This document shows, in pieces, positions 8,172 to 16,270 of a stretch of 64,000 nucleotides of DNA. Under the pieces are notes generated by a model. The model was not told where the DNA came from. It made no database searches and was given only the letters and a program-made list of their open reading frames with translations. The number at the start of each line of letters is the position of its first letter. Within the stretch, counting starts at the first letter, position 1. The translations under genes and the position numbers were made by a program. Origin of the DNA: Salsuginibacillus halophilus (lineage in GTDB: Bacteria; Bacillota; Bacilli; Bacillales; Marinococcaceae); NCBI RefSeq assembly GCF_003014715.1, contig NZ_PYAV01000011.1:62001-126000 (forward strand). Direction: 5' to 3'.

Positions 8172-9167
8172 ATGCCAACGATTTCTGATGTCGCTAAACG
8201 ATCCGGACTTTCCAAATCCACGGTCTCCCGTGTATTGAATAATTATCCCCACGTATCTGAAGAGAAGAAAGAGCGTGTGCAAAAGGCGATGGCAGAGCTT
8301 GAATATACGCCGAATCCTTCGGCACGAAAGATGCGGGGCGCTTTAACGACGACGATCGGGGTTGTCGTAACGCGTATTGTAAATCCTTTCTTTTCATACT
8401 TAGTCAATGCGATTGAACAAGTCGCTTATGAGCAAGGCTATCAAGTCGTTGTTTTTCAAAGTAATGAGGATCAAGAAAAAGAGCTGTCTTTTTTGCAGTT
8501 GATGCAGCATAAACAGCTTGATGGTATTATTATGGCTTCCATTGAAAATGATGAAGAAGTGATTGAAACGTACTTAGCATACGGTCCGATTGTGTTTGTA
8601 AATGAATACATTCAGCATATGAATACGGTGCCAAGCGTGCGTATTAACCATATTGCAGCAGCGTATGAAGGTGTGATGCACTTATTAAATCAAGGACATC
8701 GCCGCATTGCCTACTGTACCGGCGGCTTGTTTGAACAGCAGGGCCAGTCGGATGATCGAAACATTGGTTATAAAAAAGCATTGGCTGAAAAAGGAATCGA
8801 GGTAGACCCACAGTTCGTGTTTGTAAATAAACATACGATTGAAGACGGAGAAAGTGTGGGACGGGCCATTTTTCAAATGAAGGAGCAGCCAACTGCTGTG
8901 TTTACCGGTAGTGATGAAGTCGCTGCCGGCGTGATTGCTGCAGCTCATGAATTAAATCAGCGTGTACCAGAAGATTTAGCAGTCGTAGGGTTTGACGATC
9001 AACCAATTGCAAAAATCACATATCCGAAGCTGACGACGATTAAACAGCCGGTCGATGACATGGGGCGCTTAGCAGCCAATCTTATGATCGAAGCGTTAAA
9101 TGGGACCACGCCCACAGAAAACGAGACGGTGCTTGAAACAAAGTTTGTAGAGCGTGATACAACGTAG
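8172..9167 (+). CDS. LacI/GalR-family transcriptional regulator
   Basis: A 331-residue DNA-binding repressor. Residues 1-55 are the LacI helix-turn-helix and hinge (TISDVAKRSGLSKSTVSRVL, then TPNPSARKMRG), and the rest is a periplasmic-binding-protein-like effector domain ending in the typical DDMGRLAANLMIEAL region. Start at ATG 8172 gives the family's usual N-terminus; the longer frame from 8121 adds 17 non-family residues. It sits just upstream of an ABC sugar importer and an alpha-glucosidase, and three operator-like palindromes lie between, so it most likely represses that operon until a malto- or isomalto-type sugar binds. The effector is inferred from context only. Confidence 0.92.
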   Translation: MPTISDVAKRSGLSKSTVSRVLNNYPHVSEEKKERVQKAMAELEYTPNPSARKMRGALTTTIGVVVTRIVNPFFSYLVNAIEQVAYEQGYQVVVFQSNEDQEKELSFLQLMQHKQLDGIIMASIENDEEVIETYLAYGPIVFVNEYIQHMNTVPSVRINHIAAAYEGVMHLLNQGHRRIAYCTGGLFEQQGQSDDRNIGYKKALAEKGIEVDPQFVFVNKHTIEDGESVGRAIFQMKEQPTAVFTGSDEVAAGVIAAAHELNQRVPEDLAVVGFDDQPIAKITYPKLTTIKQPVDDMGRLAANLMIEALNGTTPTENETVLETKFVERDTT

Positions 9168-9186
9168 GTTAATGTTTGCGGTTAAA

Positions 9187-9204
9187 TTTGAAACCGATAC
9201 CAAA
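9187..9204 (+). promoter_or_regulatory. Candidate LacI-family operator 1
   Basis: TTTGAAACCGATACCAAA: an imperfect palindrome around a central CG, as in LacI-family operators. It is one of three similar sites before the sugar operon. Confidence 0.6.
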
Positions 9205-9273
9205 AACTTAATAGTTACAATAAGCGCCAAATCAAGCTTCTCATAATTTAATTAAAAAAATTGTAAAAAAAGT

Positions 9274-9291
9274 ATTGAAAACGATACCAAA
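9274..9291 (+). promoter_or_regulatory. Candidate LacI-family operator 2
   Basis: ATTGAAAACGATACCAAA, matching site 1 at 16 of 18 positions, 87 bases downstream of it. Confidence 0.6.
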
Positions 9292-9351
9292 ACCATTTAA
9301 ACTCAACCTTAACAACACCCCGGGAGCGTTGAACTTATTTTTTTATACAAT

Positions 9352-9369
9352 TTTGAAACCGTTCCCAAA
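9352..9369 (+). promoter_or_regulatory. Candidate LacI-family operator 3
   Basis: TTTGAAACCGTTCCCAAA, 78 bases after site 2 and 35 bases before the binding-protein start. Three regularly spaced sites could support DNA looping. Confidence 0.6.
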
Positions 9370-9404
9370 ATGCCGGGGAGATTATAATTAGGGGGAATTT
9401 ACTT

Positions 9405-10715
9405 ATGGGATCCATGAAAAAATTTAACGGTTGGTTATTGTTAGGTTCAGCTGGCATGATCCTTACAGCTTGTAATGGCGACGATGAAGCCGCGGAAGGG
9501 ACAGATGATGGTGAGGATACAAATGGTGATGTTGTAGACGTTGAAATCTTTCAAGGAAAAGTCGAATTTCGCGATCAATTTATTGAACTTTCTGAATTGT
9601 ACGAAGAAGAAAACCCGAATGTGAACATTGAATTTTCAGCTGTTGGTGGCGGAACAGACTATTTTTCAACGTTAAGATCCCGTTTTTCTTCAGGTGATGA
9701 ACCGGATGTTTTCAGCTTGGCAGGTCCTTCAGAACTAAATGATTACGAGGATAATGTACTCGATTTATCAGACCATCCGGCAGTGGATGAAGCGATTGAC
9801 GGTACACTTGAAGGGGCGACAGATGGTGATGGAAACATCCGAGGTATTCCGTTTCAGCAGGAAGGGTACGGCCTTTTGTATAATAAGCGGATGTTTGATG
9901 AAGCAGGAATTGATGCAGATGAAATTTTGACGTATGAAGATTTAGAAGAAGCGGTTGAAACGTTAGATGATCAAAAGGATGAGCTTGGCATCGATGGTGT
10001 ATTTGCGCTGCCGGGTGCCGAAGCCTGGGTGATGGGAGACCATTTAGCGAACACGTATTTATCACCGGAATTTAACGGCGATATGATGGAAGCTTACGAG
10101 AGTGACACTGTCGATTTTGAGCGGGCGGATGAGATGGAACGCATGCTCATGCTGCAAAACGATTACTCCATAGAGCCGGTATTAAATATGGATTACTCAC
10201 AGCAGGTTGAAGAGTACTTCTCATTAGAGCGGACCGCGATGATTCAGCAGGGCGATTGGGTTCACCCGACATTAGAGCAGATGGATCCAGAATTTGCAAA
10301 TGAACATGTAGGTGTACTCCCGCTGCCGGTTGAAGATTATGAAGGTCATATCCCAGTTGATGTGCCAAACTACTGGGCAATTAATGAAGGTGCAGAAGAT
10401 GATGTCATTGAAGAAGCAGAAGCTTTCTTTGAATGGATGTATACCGATGAGGAAGGTATTGCTGCAGTGCAGGATAAGCTTGATATGATTCCGGCACATG
10501 AAGGTTTTGATGTGGATGAGATCGATGCGCCGATCCAGCAGGAAATTTATGAATATGTGCTCGAGGAAAATACCCTCGGTTGGATTTTTACCGGCTACCC
10601 GCAAGGCTGGGGAACTGATTTTGGAGCGCATGTACAGGAATATCTCTCTGGTGGAAGAGACTGGGATGACGTGATCGAAGCTGGGCAGGAAGAATGGGAG
10701 CAGTCGCGCGAGTAA
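9405..10715 (+). CDS. Extracellular sugar-binding lipoprotein of an ABC importer
   Basis: A 436-residue family 1 solute-binding protein. The N-terminus has a lipoprotein signal with lipobox LTAC, followed by a very acidic Asp/Glu/Gly linker, so the mature protein is anchored by Cys on the outer face of the membrane. The mature domain shows the MalE-like layout (GIPFQQEGYGLLYNKRMFDEAGI; PNYWAINEGAEDD). A RBS (AGGGGGA) precedes ATG 9405. It is the first gene of an operon with two permeases, a YesL-like protein and a GH13 glucosidase, pointing to alpha-glucosides such as maltodextrins. No ATPase gene is present, so a shared MsmK/MsmX-type ATPase elsewhere is likely. Confidence 0.92.
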   Translation: MGSMKKFNGWLLLGSAGMILTACNGDDEAAEGTDDGEDTNGDVVDVEIFQGKVEFRDQFIELSELYEEENPNVNIEFSAVGGGTDYFSTLRSRFSSGDEPDVFSLAGPSELNDYEDNVLDLSDHPAVDEAIDGTLEGATDGDGNIRGIPFQQEGYGLLYNKRMFDEAGIDADEILTYEDLEEAVETLDDQKDELGIDGVFALPGAEAWVMGDHLANTYLSPEFNGDMMEAYESDTVDFERADEMERMLMLQNDYSIEPVLNMDYSQQVEEYFSLERTAMIQQGDWVHPTLEQMDPEFANEHVGVLPLPVEDYEGHIPVDVPNYWAINEGAEDDVIEEAEAFFEWMYTDEEGIAAVQDKLDMIPAHEGFDVDEIDAPIQQEIYEYVLEENTLGWIFTGYPQGWGTDFGAHVQEYLSGGRDWDDVIEAGQEEWEQSRE

Positions 10716-10731
10716 GCATGCATATACCAAC

Positions 10732-10768
10732 GGGAAAACAGCTGCGCAGCCAAGCCGGCTGTTTTTCC
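10732..10768 (+). terminator. Intercistronic stem-loop after the binding-protein gene
   Basis: GGGAAAACAGC pairs with GCTGTTTTTCC. It sits between the binding-protein gene and the permease genes, where such hairpins usually act as partial terminators or 3'-end stabilisers that make the binding protein more abundant than the permeases. Confidence 0.65.
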
Positions 10769-10795
10769 GAATAATGATTGTTGGAGGAACGTCGT

Positions 10796-11656
10796 ATGCG
10801 TAATAGAAGCCCGGCTTTTTGGTTATTTATTGCACCTGTCTTAGTCGCACTCATGTTAGTAGTTGGCGTACCGCTGTTGATGGGTTTTTTCTATACCTTT
10901 ACAGATTGGAACGGCCTTGGCTTTAACCAGTTTGTTGGTTTCGAACATTACAGCCGTTTGCTCGGAGATGATCGTTTTTTAAGTTCACTTTGGTTTACAA
11001 TTCAGTTTTCTTTTGTATCTGTCATTTTATTAAATATTATTGGTCTTGGCTTAGCTTTAATTGTGACGCAAAAGTTAAAAACAAGTAACTTTCTGCGGAC
11101 GATCTTTTTTATGCCGAACTTAATTGGCGGCTTAATCCTCGGATTTATCTGGCAGTTTATTTTCATCAACGTGTTTGGTCAAATCGGTCAGTTTATGAAT
11201 GTGGATGGACTTCAAGGCTGGCTCTCCACCCCGACGACCGGGTTTTGGGGACTCGTAATTTTAACGGTTTGGCAGCTGGCAGGCTATATCATGATCATTT
11301 ATATCGCTTACTTACAAAACGTACCCGGTGAATTGATCGAAGCCTCGCAAATTGACGGTGCCGGCCCGGTTCAGCGGTTTAAAAATGTCACATTTCCTTT
11401 AATCGCACCTGCATTTACTGTCAGCATGTTTTTAACGCTATCTGTCTCATTTAAAATTTACGACCAAAACTTATCTTTAACTGATGGTGGGCCATTTAAT
11501 TCAACGGAAATGGTAGCAATGAACATTGTTTATACCGCCTTTGACAGTAATGAAATGGCATATGGTCAGGCCAAAGCCGTTGTATTTTTAATCTTTGTAT
11601 CAATAATTGCGATCTCTCAAGTTTATTACAACAAGAAGAGAGAGGTTGAGATGTGA
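10796..11656 (+). CDS. ABC sugar permease, MalF/UgpA-like
   Basis: A 286-residue inner-membrane protein with six predicted helices and the EAA loop EASQIDGAGPVQRFKNVTFPLI that docks the ATPase. The first helix begins just after the N-terminus (PAFWLFIAPVLVALMLVVG). ATG 10796 follows GGAGGAACG; the earlier in-frame TTG codons overlap that ribosome site. It overlaps the next permease gene at the stop, so the two membrane subunits are made together. With the upstream lipoprotein it forms a carbohydrate uptake (CUT1) importer. Confidence 0.92.
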   Translation: MRNRSPAFWLFIAPVLVALMLVVGVPLLMGFFYTFTDWNGLGFNQFVGFEHYSRLLGDDRFLSSLWFTIQFSFVSVILLNIIGLGLALIVTQKLKTSNFLRTIFFMPNLIGGLILGFIWQFIFINVFGQIGQFMNVDGLQGWLSTPTTGFWGLVILTVWQLAGYIMIIYIAYLQNVPGELIEASQIDGAGPVQRFKNVTFPLIAPAFTVSMFLTLSVSFKIYDQNLSLTDGGPFNSTEMVAMNIVYTAFDSNEMAYGQAKAVVFLIFVSIIAISQVYYNKKREVEM

Positions 11657-12474
11657 TGAAACAGCAAAATGGTAAAAATTACTGGGTAGAAATTTTAGGT
11701 ATATTTCTTGCGCTCATTTGGCTTTCGCCATTTTACTTAATGGTCGTGAATTCATTTAAGACAAACCGCGATATTTTTGAAGATGTTCTTGGATTGCCGC
11801 CGGAGGCTGTGTTTGCGAACTATGTCCAAGCGTTTCACGACCTTGATTTTTTAAACGCCTTATGGAATTCAACATTCATCACTGTCTCAAGTATCGTGTT
11901 GATTATCATCTTCTCTTCCATGGCAGGTTACGCCCTGGCACGAAACAAAAGTAAGTTAAGCGGCGCGTTGTTATTAATCTTTGTATCTGCGATGCTGATT
12001 CCATTTCAAGCCGTGATGATTACGCTCACCTCATTTTTCAGCAGCTTTCAAATGTTGAATCAGTATGGGTTGATCTTTATGTATCTCGGTTTTGGCTGCA
12101 GCCTTGCGATTTTCCTCTATCACGGGGCAATGACCGGGATCTCCATCACATTAGATGAAGCAGCCACAATTGACGGGGCAAGCCGTTTTCAAACGTTTTG
12201 GTACATCATTTTTCCGCTGTTAAAGCCGATTTCAGTAACTGTGGCGATTTTAAATGTTATTTGGATTTGGAATGATTATTTGCTGCCGTCATTAGTTTTA
12301 AGTTCGGAGGAAGCGACGATCCCAATCAATATGTATTACTTTTTCGGTGAATACACGCGACAGTGGGATCTTGCTTTAGCCGGCTTAACATTAGCGATCA
12401 TTCCGATCATTATATTTTACTTTTTTGCGCAAAAACAAATCATTTCCGGTGTGACTGACGGAGCCGTCAAATAA
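11656..12474 (+). CDS. ABC sugar permease, MalG/UgpE-like
   Basis: A 272-residue membrane protein with six helices and the EAA motif EAATIDGASRFQTFWYIIFPLLKP. The N-terminal helix (WLSPFYLMVVNSFKT) and the long loop after it are typical of the second permease of CUT1 importers. The ATG at 11656 overlaps the preceding stop (TGATG); a GTG at 11653 is an alternative. It heterodimerises with the MalF-like subunit by family knowledge. The ATPase is not encoded nearby. Confidence 0.92.
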   Translation: MKQQNGKNYWVEILGIFLALIWLSPFYLMVVNSFKTNRDIFEDVLGLPPEAVFANYVQAFHDLDFLNALWNSTFITVSSIVLIIIFSSMAGYALARNKSKLSGALLLIFVSAMLIPFQAVMITLTSFFSSFQMLNQYGLIFMYLGFGCSLAIFLYHGAMTGISITLDEAATIDGASRFQTFWYIIFPLLKPISVTVAILNVIWIWNDYLLPSLVLSSEEATIPINMYYFFGEYTRQWDLALAGLTLAIIPIIIFYFFAQKQIISGVTDGAVK

Positions 12475-12503
12475 GCGTTTAAAGCAGAAGGAAGGTGATC
12501 GAA

Positions 12504-13187
12504 ATGGTTTCTGCAGCAGGCTTTTACCGGACGTGTGAATGGGTGTCAAAGTTTTCGCTTGTGAATGTGTACTGGCTTATCGCGATCAGTCCGCTTTTAT
12601 TTCTCGGCGGGGTCGCTGCATTTACCGGCGGAGGTGCACTATGGCTCGCTGCCCTTGCTGCAGCAGCCATTCTTGCACCGTTTCTATTCTTTCCGGCAAC
12701 AGCCGCACTGTTTGCTTCAGTACGTACGTTTATTGTGGATGAAGATCAAGGTGACTCTCTGAAACAATTTGTCCGTTACTTTCAAGAGAACTACCGTCAA
12801 GCATTTCAGGCCGGTCTCTTGTTAACGGTATTGTGGGTGATTTGGGGAATTGATTATTTTTACTTTTTTATCACAGATCACTTTCTGCTTGTAACCTTTT
12901 TATTGTTCGGTGTTCCTTTATATTTATTTACGATTTATGTATTTATGGTCATGTCCCATTTTCACATCACATTACGGGACATTTATAAGCGGGCGTTTTA
13001 CTTCACCTTTGGCGCTCCATTAACGAGCTTTTTCATTTTATCATTAACGTTCATGCTCATATTTATCGGCTTGAGCGGATGGACGTTTTTACTCATCTTT
13101 TTCGGTGGTTCTTTCATCGCCTTTGTATCGTTCTCGACATTTTACAAAAAGGTGCTGAACTTACAAAGTCAGCAAGCATCAACTTAA
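12504..13187 (+). CDS. YesL-like membrane protein, DUF624
   Basis: A 227-residue protein with about five to six hydrophobic segments and the DUF624 features near the N-terminus (LVNVYWLIAISPLLF) and in the middle (FPATAALFASVRTFI). DUF624 proteins of Bacillus, such as YesL, are found in sugar-uptake operons, but their role is unknown; a helper or sensor function for the importer is inferred from context. ATG 12504 fits the GGAAGGTGATC ribosome site; the GTG at 12495 lies within it. It stands between the permeases and the glucosidase in one operon. Confidence 0.8.
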   Translation: MVSAAGFYRTCEWVSKFSLVNVYWLIAISPLLFLGGVAAFTGGGALWLAALAAAAILAPFLFFPATAALFASVRTFIVDEDQGDSLKQFVRYFQENYRQAFQAGLLLTVLWVIWGIDYFYFFITDHFLLVTFLLFGVPLYLFTIYVFMVMSHFHITLRDIYKRAFYFTFGAPLTSFFILSLTFMLIFIGLSGWTFLLIFFGGSFIAFVSFSTFYKKVLNLQSQQAST

Positions 13188-13207
13188 TGATCAATGGAGG
13201 TAAGTCT

Positions 13208-14878
13208 ATGACTACAAAATGGTGGCAGAATTCAGTTGTTTATCAAATTTATCCACGCAGTTTTAACGATTCCAATCAGGACGGTGTCGGTGACATTCCC
13301 GGCATTATTGAAAAGCTCGACTACTTGGCAGATCTCGGTATTGATGTCATTTGGCTCAGTCCGGTGTATGCCTCACCGATGAAAGATAACGGTTACGACA
13401 TTTCCGACTATGAAAATATTGCAGAAGTTTTCGGTACGATGGAAGATATGGATCAGTTAATCGCGGAAGGGAAAAAGCGTGGCATTTCGATTATCATGGA
13501 TTTAGTGATTAATCATTCATCAGATCAGCACCCGTGGTTTCAAGAATCGCGGAAAAGTAAAGATCATCCAAAGCGGGACTACTACATTTGGAAGGATCCA
13601 CGGGAAGACGGAGGTCCGCCGAACAATCTTCGGGCAGTGTTTGGTGGGTCGTGCTGGGAGTATGATGAACATACCGGACAATACTATTTTCATTCATTTG
13701 CAAAAGAACAGCCGGACCTCAACTGGGAAAACCCGGAGGTGCGCGAGCATTTGTACAGCATGGTACGTTGGTGGCTCGATAAAGGGATTGGCGGCTTTCG
13801 GATTGATGCGATTACCTTTATTAAAAAGCAGCCATTTTATGAGGATTTCACACCGGACGGGCCCGACGGCTTGCAGGAGGTGGCGCCAAATCAGCCGGGC
13901 GTCGGTGAATTTCTGCAGGAATTAAAACGAGAGACATTTGATCACTATGACATTTTCACAGTGGCAGAAGCTCCTGGCGTAGCGCCGGAGGAGATCCCGG
14001 ACTTTGTAGGTGAAGACGGTCATTTTGATATGCTCATTCGTTTTGACCATGTGGACATTGATATGGGACCGCACGGCCGCTGGTTCCCAACAAAAGACTG
14101 GGAACTGCAAGATTTTAAAGCTGCGATCACCAATGCGCAAAAAGCAACCGAAAGTGACGGCTGGATGGCCAATTACTTGGAAAATCATGACCAGCCCCGA
14201 GCCATCAGCCGCTTTATCCCGAAAGAAGATCAAAGTGAGTTCACTGGAAAAATGCTTGCGACCACTTACTTTCTTTTAAAAGGAACACCGTATATTTATC
14301 AAGGCCAGGAGATCGGCATGCGAAACACTGATTTTGAAAGCATTGAAGAACTAGACGACATTTCATCCATTGATCAGTATGAAGCAGCGCTCAGGCACGG
14401 CCACTCGAAAGAAGATGCATTCCGATGGATTAGTCACCGGAGCCGGGATAATGCCCGGACACCGATGCACTGGGATGCCACTTACGCCTCCGGGTTTAGT
14501 GAAGCAGCCCCTTGGCTGAAAGTAAGCAGTGATTACGCGGAAATTAACGTGGCAGAAGCGAAAAGCCGGCCTGACTCTCTTTATCAATTTTATAAAGACT
14601 TAATCTATCTTCGTCAGCATAGCGCTTACAGCAGCGTGCTCATTTCCGGAGATTACAAAGAGCAGTTTGCTGATCATCCGCAAGTGTTGGCCTACACACG
14701 TACTTTGGAAAACGAGCGCATCATCATTATCTCAAACTTCACGAATGAAGAAGCAGCACTGACCCTCGACACGCCGCTTGGCAACTGGATCTTCGGCAAC
14801 GTAGACAGCACGTGTGTCAACGGGAACGACGTAAAACTACGCCCGTACGAAACAGTGGTCGTAGCATGGCCGAAATAA
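13208..14878 (+). CDS. GH13 alpha-glucosidase (oligo-glucosidase family)
   Basis: A 556-residue cytosolic glycoside hydrolase that would release glucose from the non-reducing end of imported oligosaccharides. The (beta/alpha)8 motifs are clear: DLVINHSSDQH, GFRIDAI with nucleophile Asp200, TVAEAPG with acid/base Glu254, and ENHDQPR. The residue after the nucleophile is Ala201. By family knowledge Val here favours alpha-1,6 bonds (oligo-1,6-glucosidase) whereas Thr/Ala favours alpha-1,4, so maltose-type sugars are the more likely substrate. ATG 13208 follows GGAGG; the frame upstream overlaps the previous gene. It is the last gene of the sugar operon. Confidence 0.93.
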   Translation: MTTKWWQNSVVYQIYPRSFNDSNQDGVGDIPGIIEKLDYLADLGIDVIWLSPVYASPMKDNGYDISDYENIAEVFGTMEDMDQLIAEGKKRGISIIMDLVINHSSDQHPWFQESRKSKDHPKRDYYIWKDPREDGGPPNNLRAVFGGSCWEYDEHTGQYYFHSFAKEQPDLNWENPEVREHLYSMVRWWLDKGIGGFRIDAITFIKKQPFYEDFTPDGPDGLQEVAPNQPGVGEFLQELKRETFDHYDIFTVAEAPGVAPEEIPDFVGEDGHFDMLIRFDHVDIDMGPHGRWFPTKDWELQDFKAAITNAQKATESDGWMANYLENHDQPRAISRFIPKEDQSEFTGKMLATTYFLLKGTPYIYQGQEIGMRNTDFESIEELDDISSIDQYEAALRHGHSKEDAFRWISHRSRDNARTPMHWDATYASGFSEAAPWLKVSSDYAEINVAEAKSRPDSLYQFYKDLIYLRQHSAYSSVLISGDYKEQFADHPQVLAYTRTLENERIIIISNFTNEEAALTLDTPLGNWIFGNVDSTCVNGNDVKLRPYETVVVAWPK

Positions 14879-14884
14879 AACAGC

Positions 14885-15140
14885 AGTAGACTGCGCGATT
14901 GGAGAGGTTACTGCCCGATTAGCGTAGCGAACTGCACGGCTGGAGGGGGTTACTGCCCGATTAGCGTAGCGAACTGCACGGCTGGAGAGGGTTACTGCCC
15001 GATTAGCGCAGTGAGCTGCCCGGCTGGAGAGGTTACTGCCCGATTAGCGCAGCGAGCTGCCCGGCTGGAGAGGTTACTGTGCGGCTGCGGAAATTTGTGC
15101 GAGGTTAGAGTAGGGTTACTGGACGACTGAAATGAGCTTT
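14885..15140 (+). repeat. Tandem repeat array 2 (21-bp unit, 42-bp higher order)
   Basis: Alternating units TTACTGCCCGATTAGCG and AACTGCACGGCTGGAG, each filling about 21 bases, give a 42-base higher-order repeat; the array decays after about 15090. It lies between the glucosidase stop and the terminator at 15204. The 15140-15472 remainder holds that terminator and AT-rich DNA with the presumed promoter of the VOC gene. Confidence 0.88.
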
Positions 15141-15203
15141 TGATAGATAATAGACTAAAGCTTTTTTATGAGTGATCAATTTTAAAACAATATTTCATTA
15201 TAG

Positions 15204-15241
15204 TGGGTGCAGATCACAATTGGTGTCGCACCCTTTTTTTA
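15204..15241 (+). terminator. Terminator of the sugar operon
   Basis: GGGTGC / GCACCC stem followed by seven T residues, after repeat array 2. Confidence 0.75.
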
Positions 15242-15472
15242 TTATGAGAGTGTTCTAAATTAAAAAAACATATAGCGTACTATATTCTGCAAACCAAAGT
15301 ATTTAATTTGAAATAAATATTGCATTTTGGCGAGTTATTTCAAGAATTAAGAAGTGTCTTTAAGAGAAAAATGAAAAATGCTACGATAAATGTAATAATT
15401 TGAAAGATCACTTTTTAGGGTGGTATTGAAGAATAGTAGGAGAACAGACTAAATTAAAAAGGGGGAAGTAAC

Positions 15473-15871
15473 ATGCAACAAGGGTTACTACATCATATCG
15501 AACTAAATGTTTCAAATTTGAAGCAAACCATTGAATTTTGGGGGTGGTTTCTAGAAGAAATCGGGTATAGGCCTTTTCAAAGATGGGAAAGTGGTCAAAG
15601 CTGGAAATTGGGTGACACTTACATTGTATTTGTCCAAGCAGAAGAAAGGTTTTTACAACCTCCATATCATAGAAGGCGAGTTGGTCTTAATCATTTAGCT
15701 TTTCACGCTTCATCACGTGCGCATGTGGATGCAATGACGAAAAAATTAAAAGAGAGAGAGGTCAACATTCTCTACACAGATAAATACCCATTTGCTGGTG
15801 GGGATGACTATTATGCTGTTTATTTTGAGGATCCAGACAGAATCAAAGTAGAGTTGGTTGCTCCAAAATAA
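15473..15871 (+). CDS. VOC (glyoxalase/dioxygenase superfamily) protein
   Basis: A 132-residue single VOC domain with two beta-alpha-beta-beta-beta halves. Candidate metal ligands are His8 (HHIELNV), a histidine in LNHLAFH and the glutamate in KVELVAPK near the C-terminus. Such proteins include glyoxalase I, ring-cleaving dioxygenases and antibiotic-binding or -modifying proteins; nothing here fixes the reaction, and it lacks clear FosB-type features. A GGGGGAAG ribosome site precedes ATG 15473. Codon use is AT-rich compared with its neighbours, so it may be a recent arrival. It appears monocistronic. Confidence 0.8.
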   Translation: MQQGLLHHIELNVSNLKQTIEFWGWFLEEIGYRPFQRWESGQSWKLGDTYIVFVQAEERFLQPPYHRRRVGLNHLAFHASSRAHVDAMTKKLKEREVNILYTDKYPFAGGDDYYAVYFEDPDRIKVELVAPK

Positions 15872-16270
15872 TTATGAAGATTATCTAAGGTCATCGGTTG
15901 AATAACAAAGATGAAGTATCATGAATAAAATAACAAGCTCCTATAATTGCTTTAAAACCGAACAAACGATCGTTATCACATCACCTTCGCTTCCTCTAGC
16001 AACCTCTCATAGTTTCACCTCGGTTGTCATAGTTATCATTGCGGTGAATTTAACTTCCCGCCTACATTTCGTTTCCTTTAGATAGCACAACAACCTGCAT
16101 TAAGATGCTTCAACGATTGCACAAAAAGCAACATAATCAACCTGCAAAAATCACAATTATGTATATATATCTTCGAAAAATCCATTTTTTTCTTCGAATC
16201 CGTGTCATTTATGGTAATATTATAAATGTTGTCTCAAGTTTACTTACATACAAAGGGGCTGGATAGGTTC
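15872..16270. other. Gene-free stretch before the RND transporter gene
   Basis: AT-rich DNA with no supportable gene. Near its end a short direct repeat (ATCTTCGAAAAATCC, then TTCTTCGAATCC) precedes a TAATAT that could serve as a -10 element for the transporter gene; no convincing -35 partner was found. Confidence 0.4.

Noticed and set aside
14885-15140. CRISPR array
   Set aside because: Units are contiguous and imperfect with no unique spacers, and no cas genes are in the window; the same applies to the other six arrays.
15473-15871. Fosfomycin-resistance (FosB) assignment for the VOC protein
   Set aside because: Generic VOC ligands are present, but no fosfomycin-specific features could be recognised.
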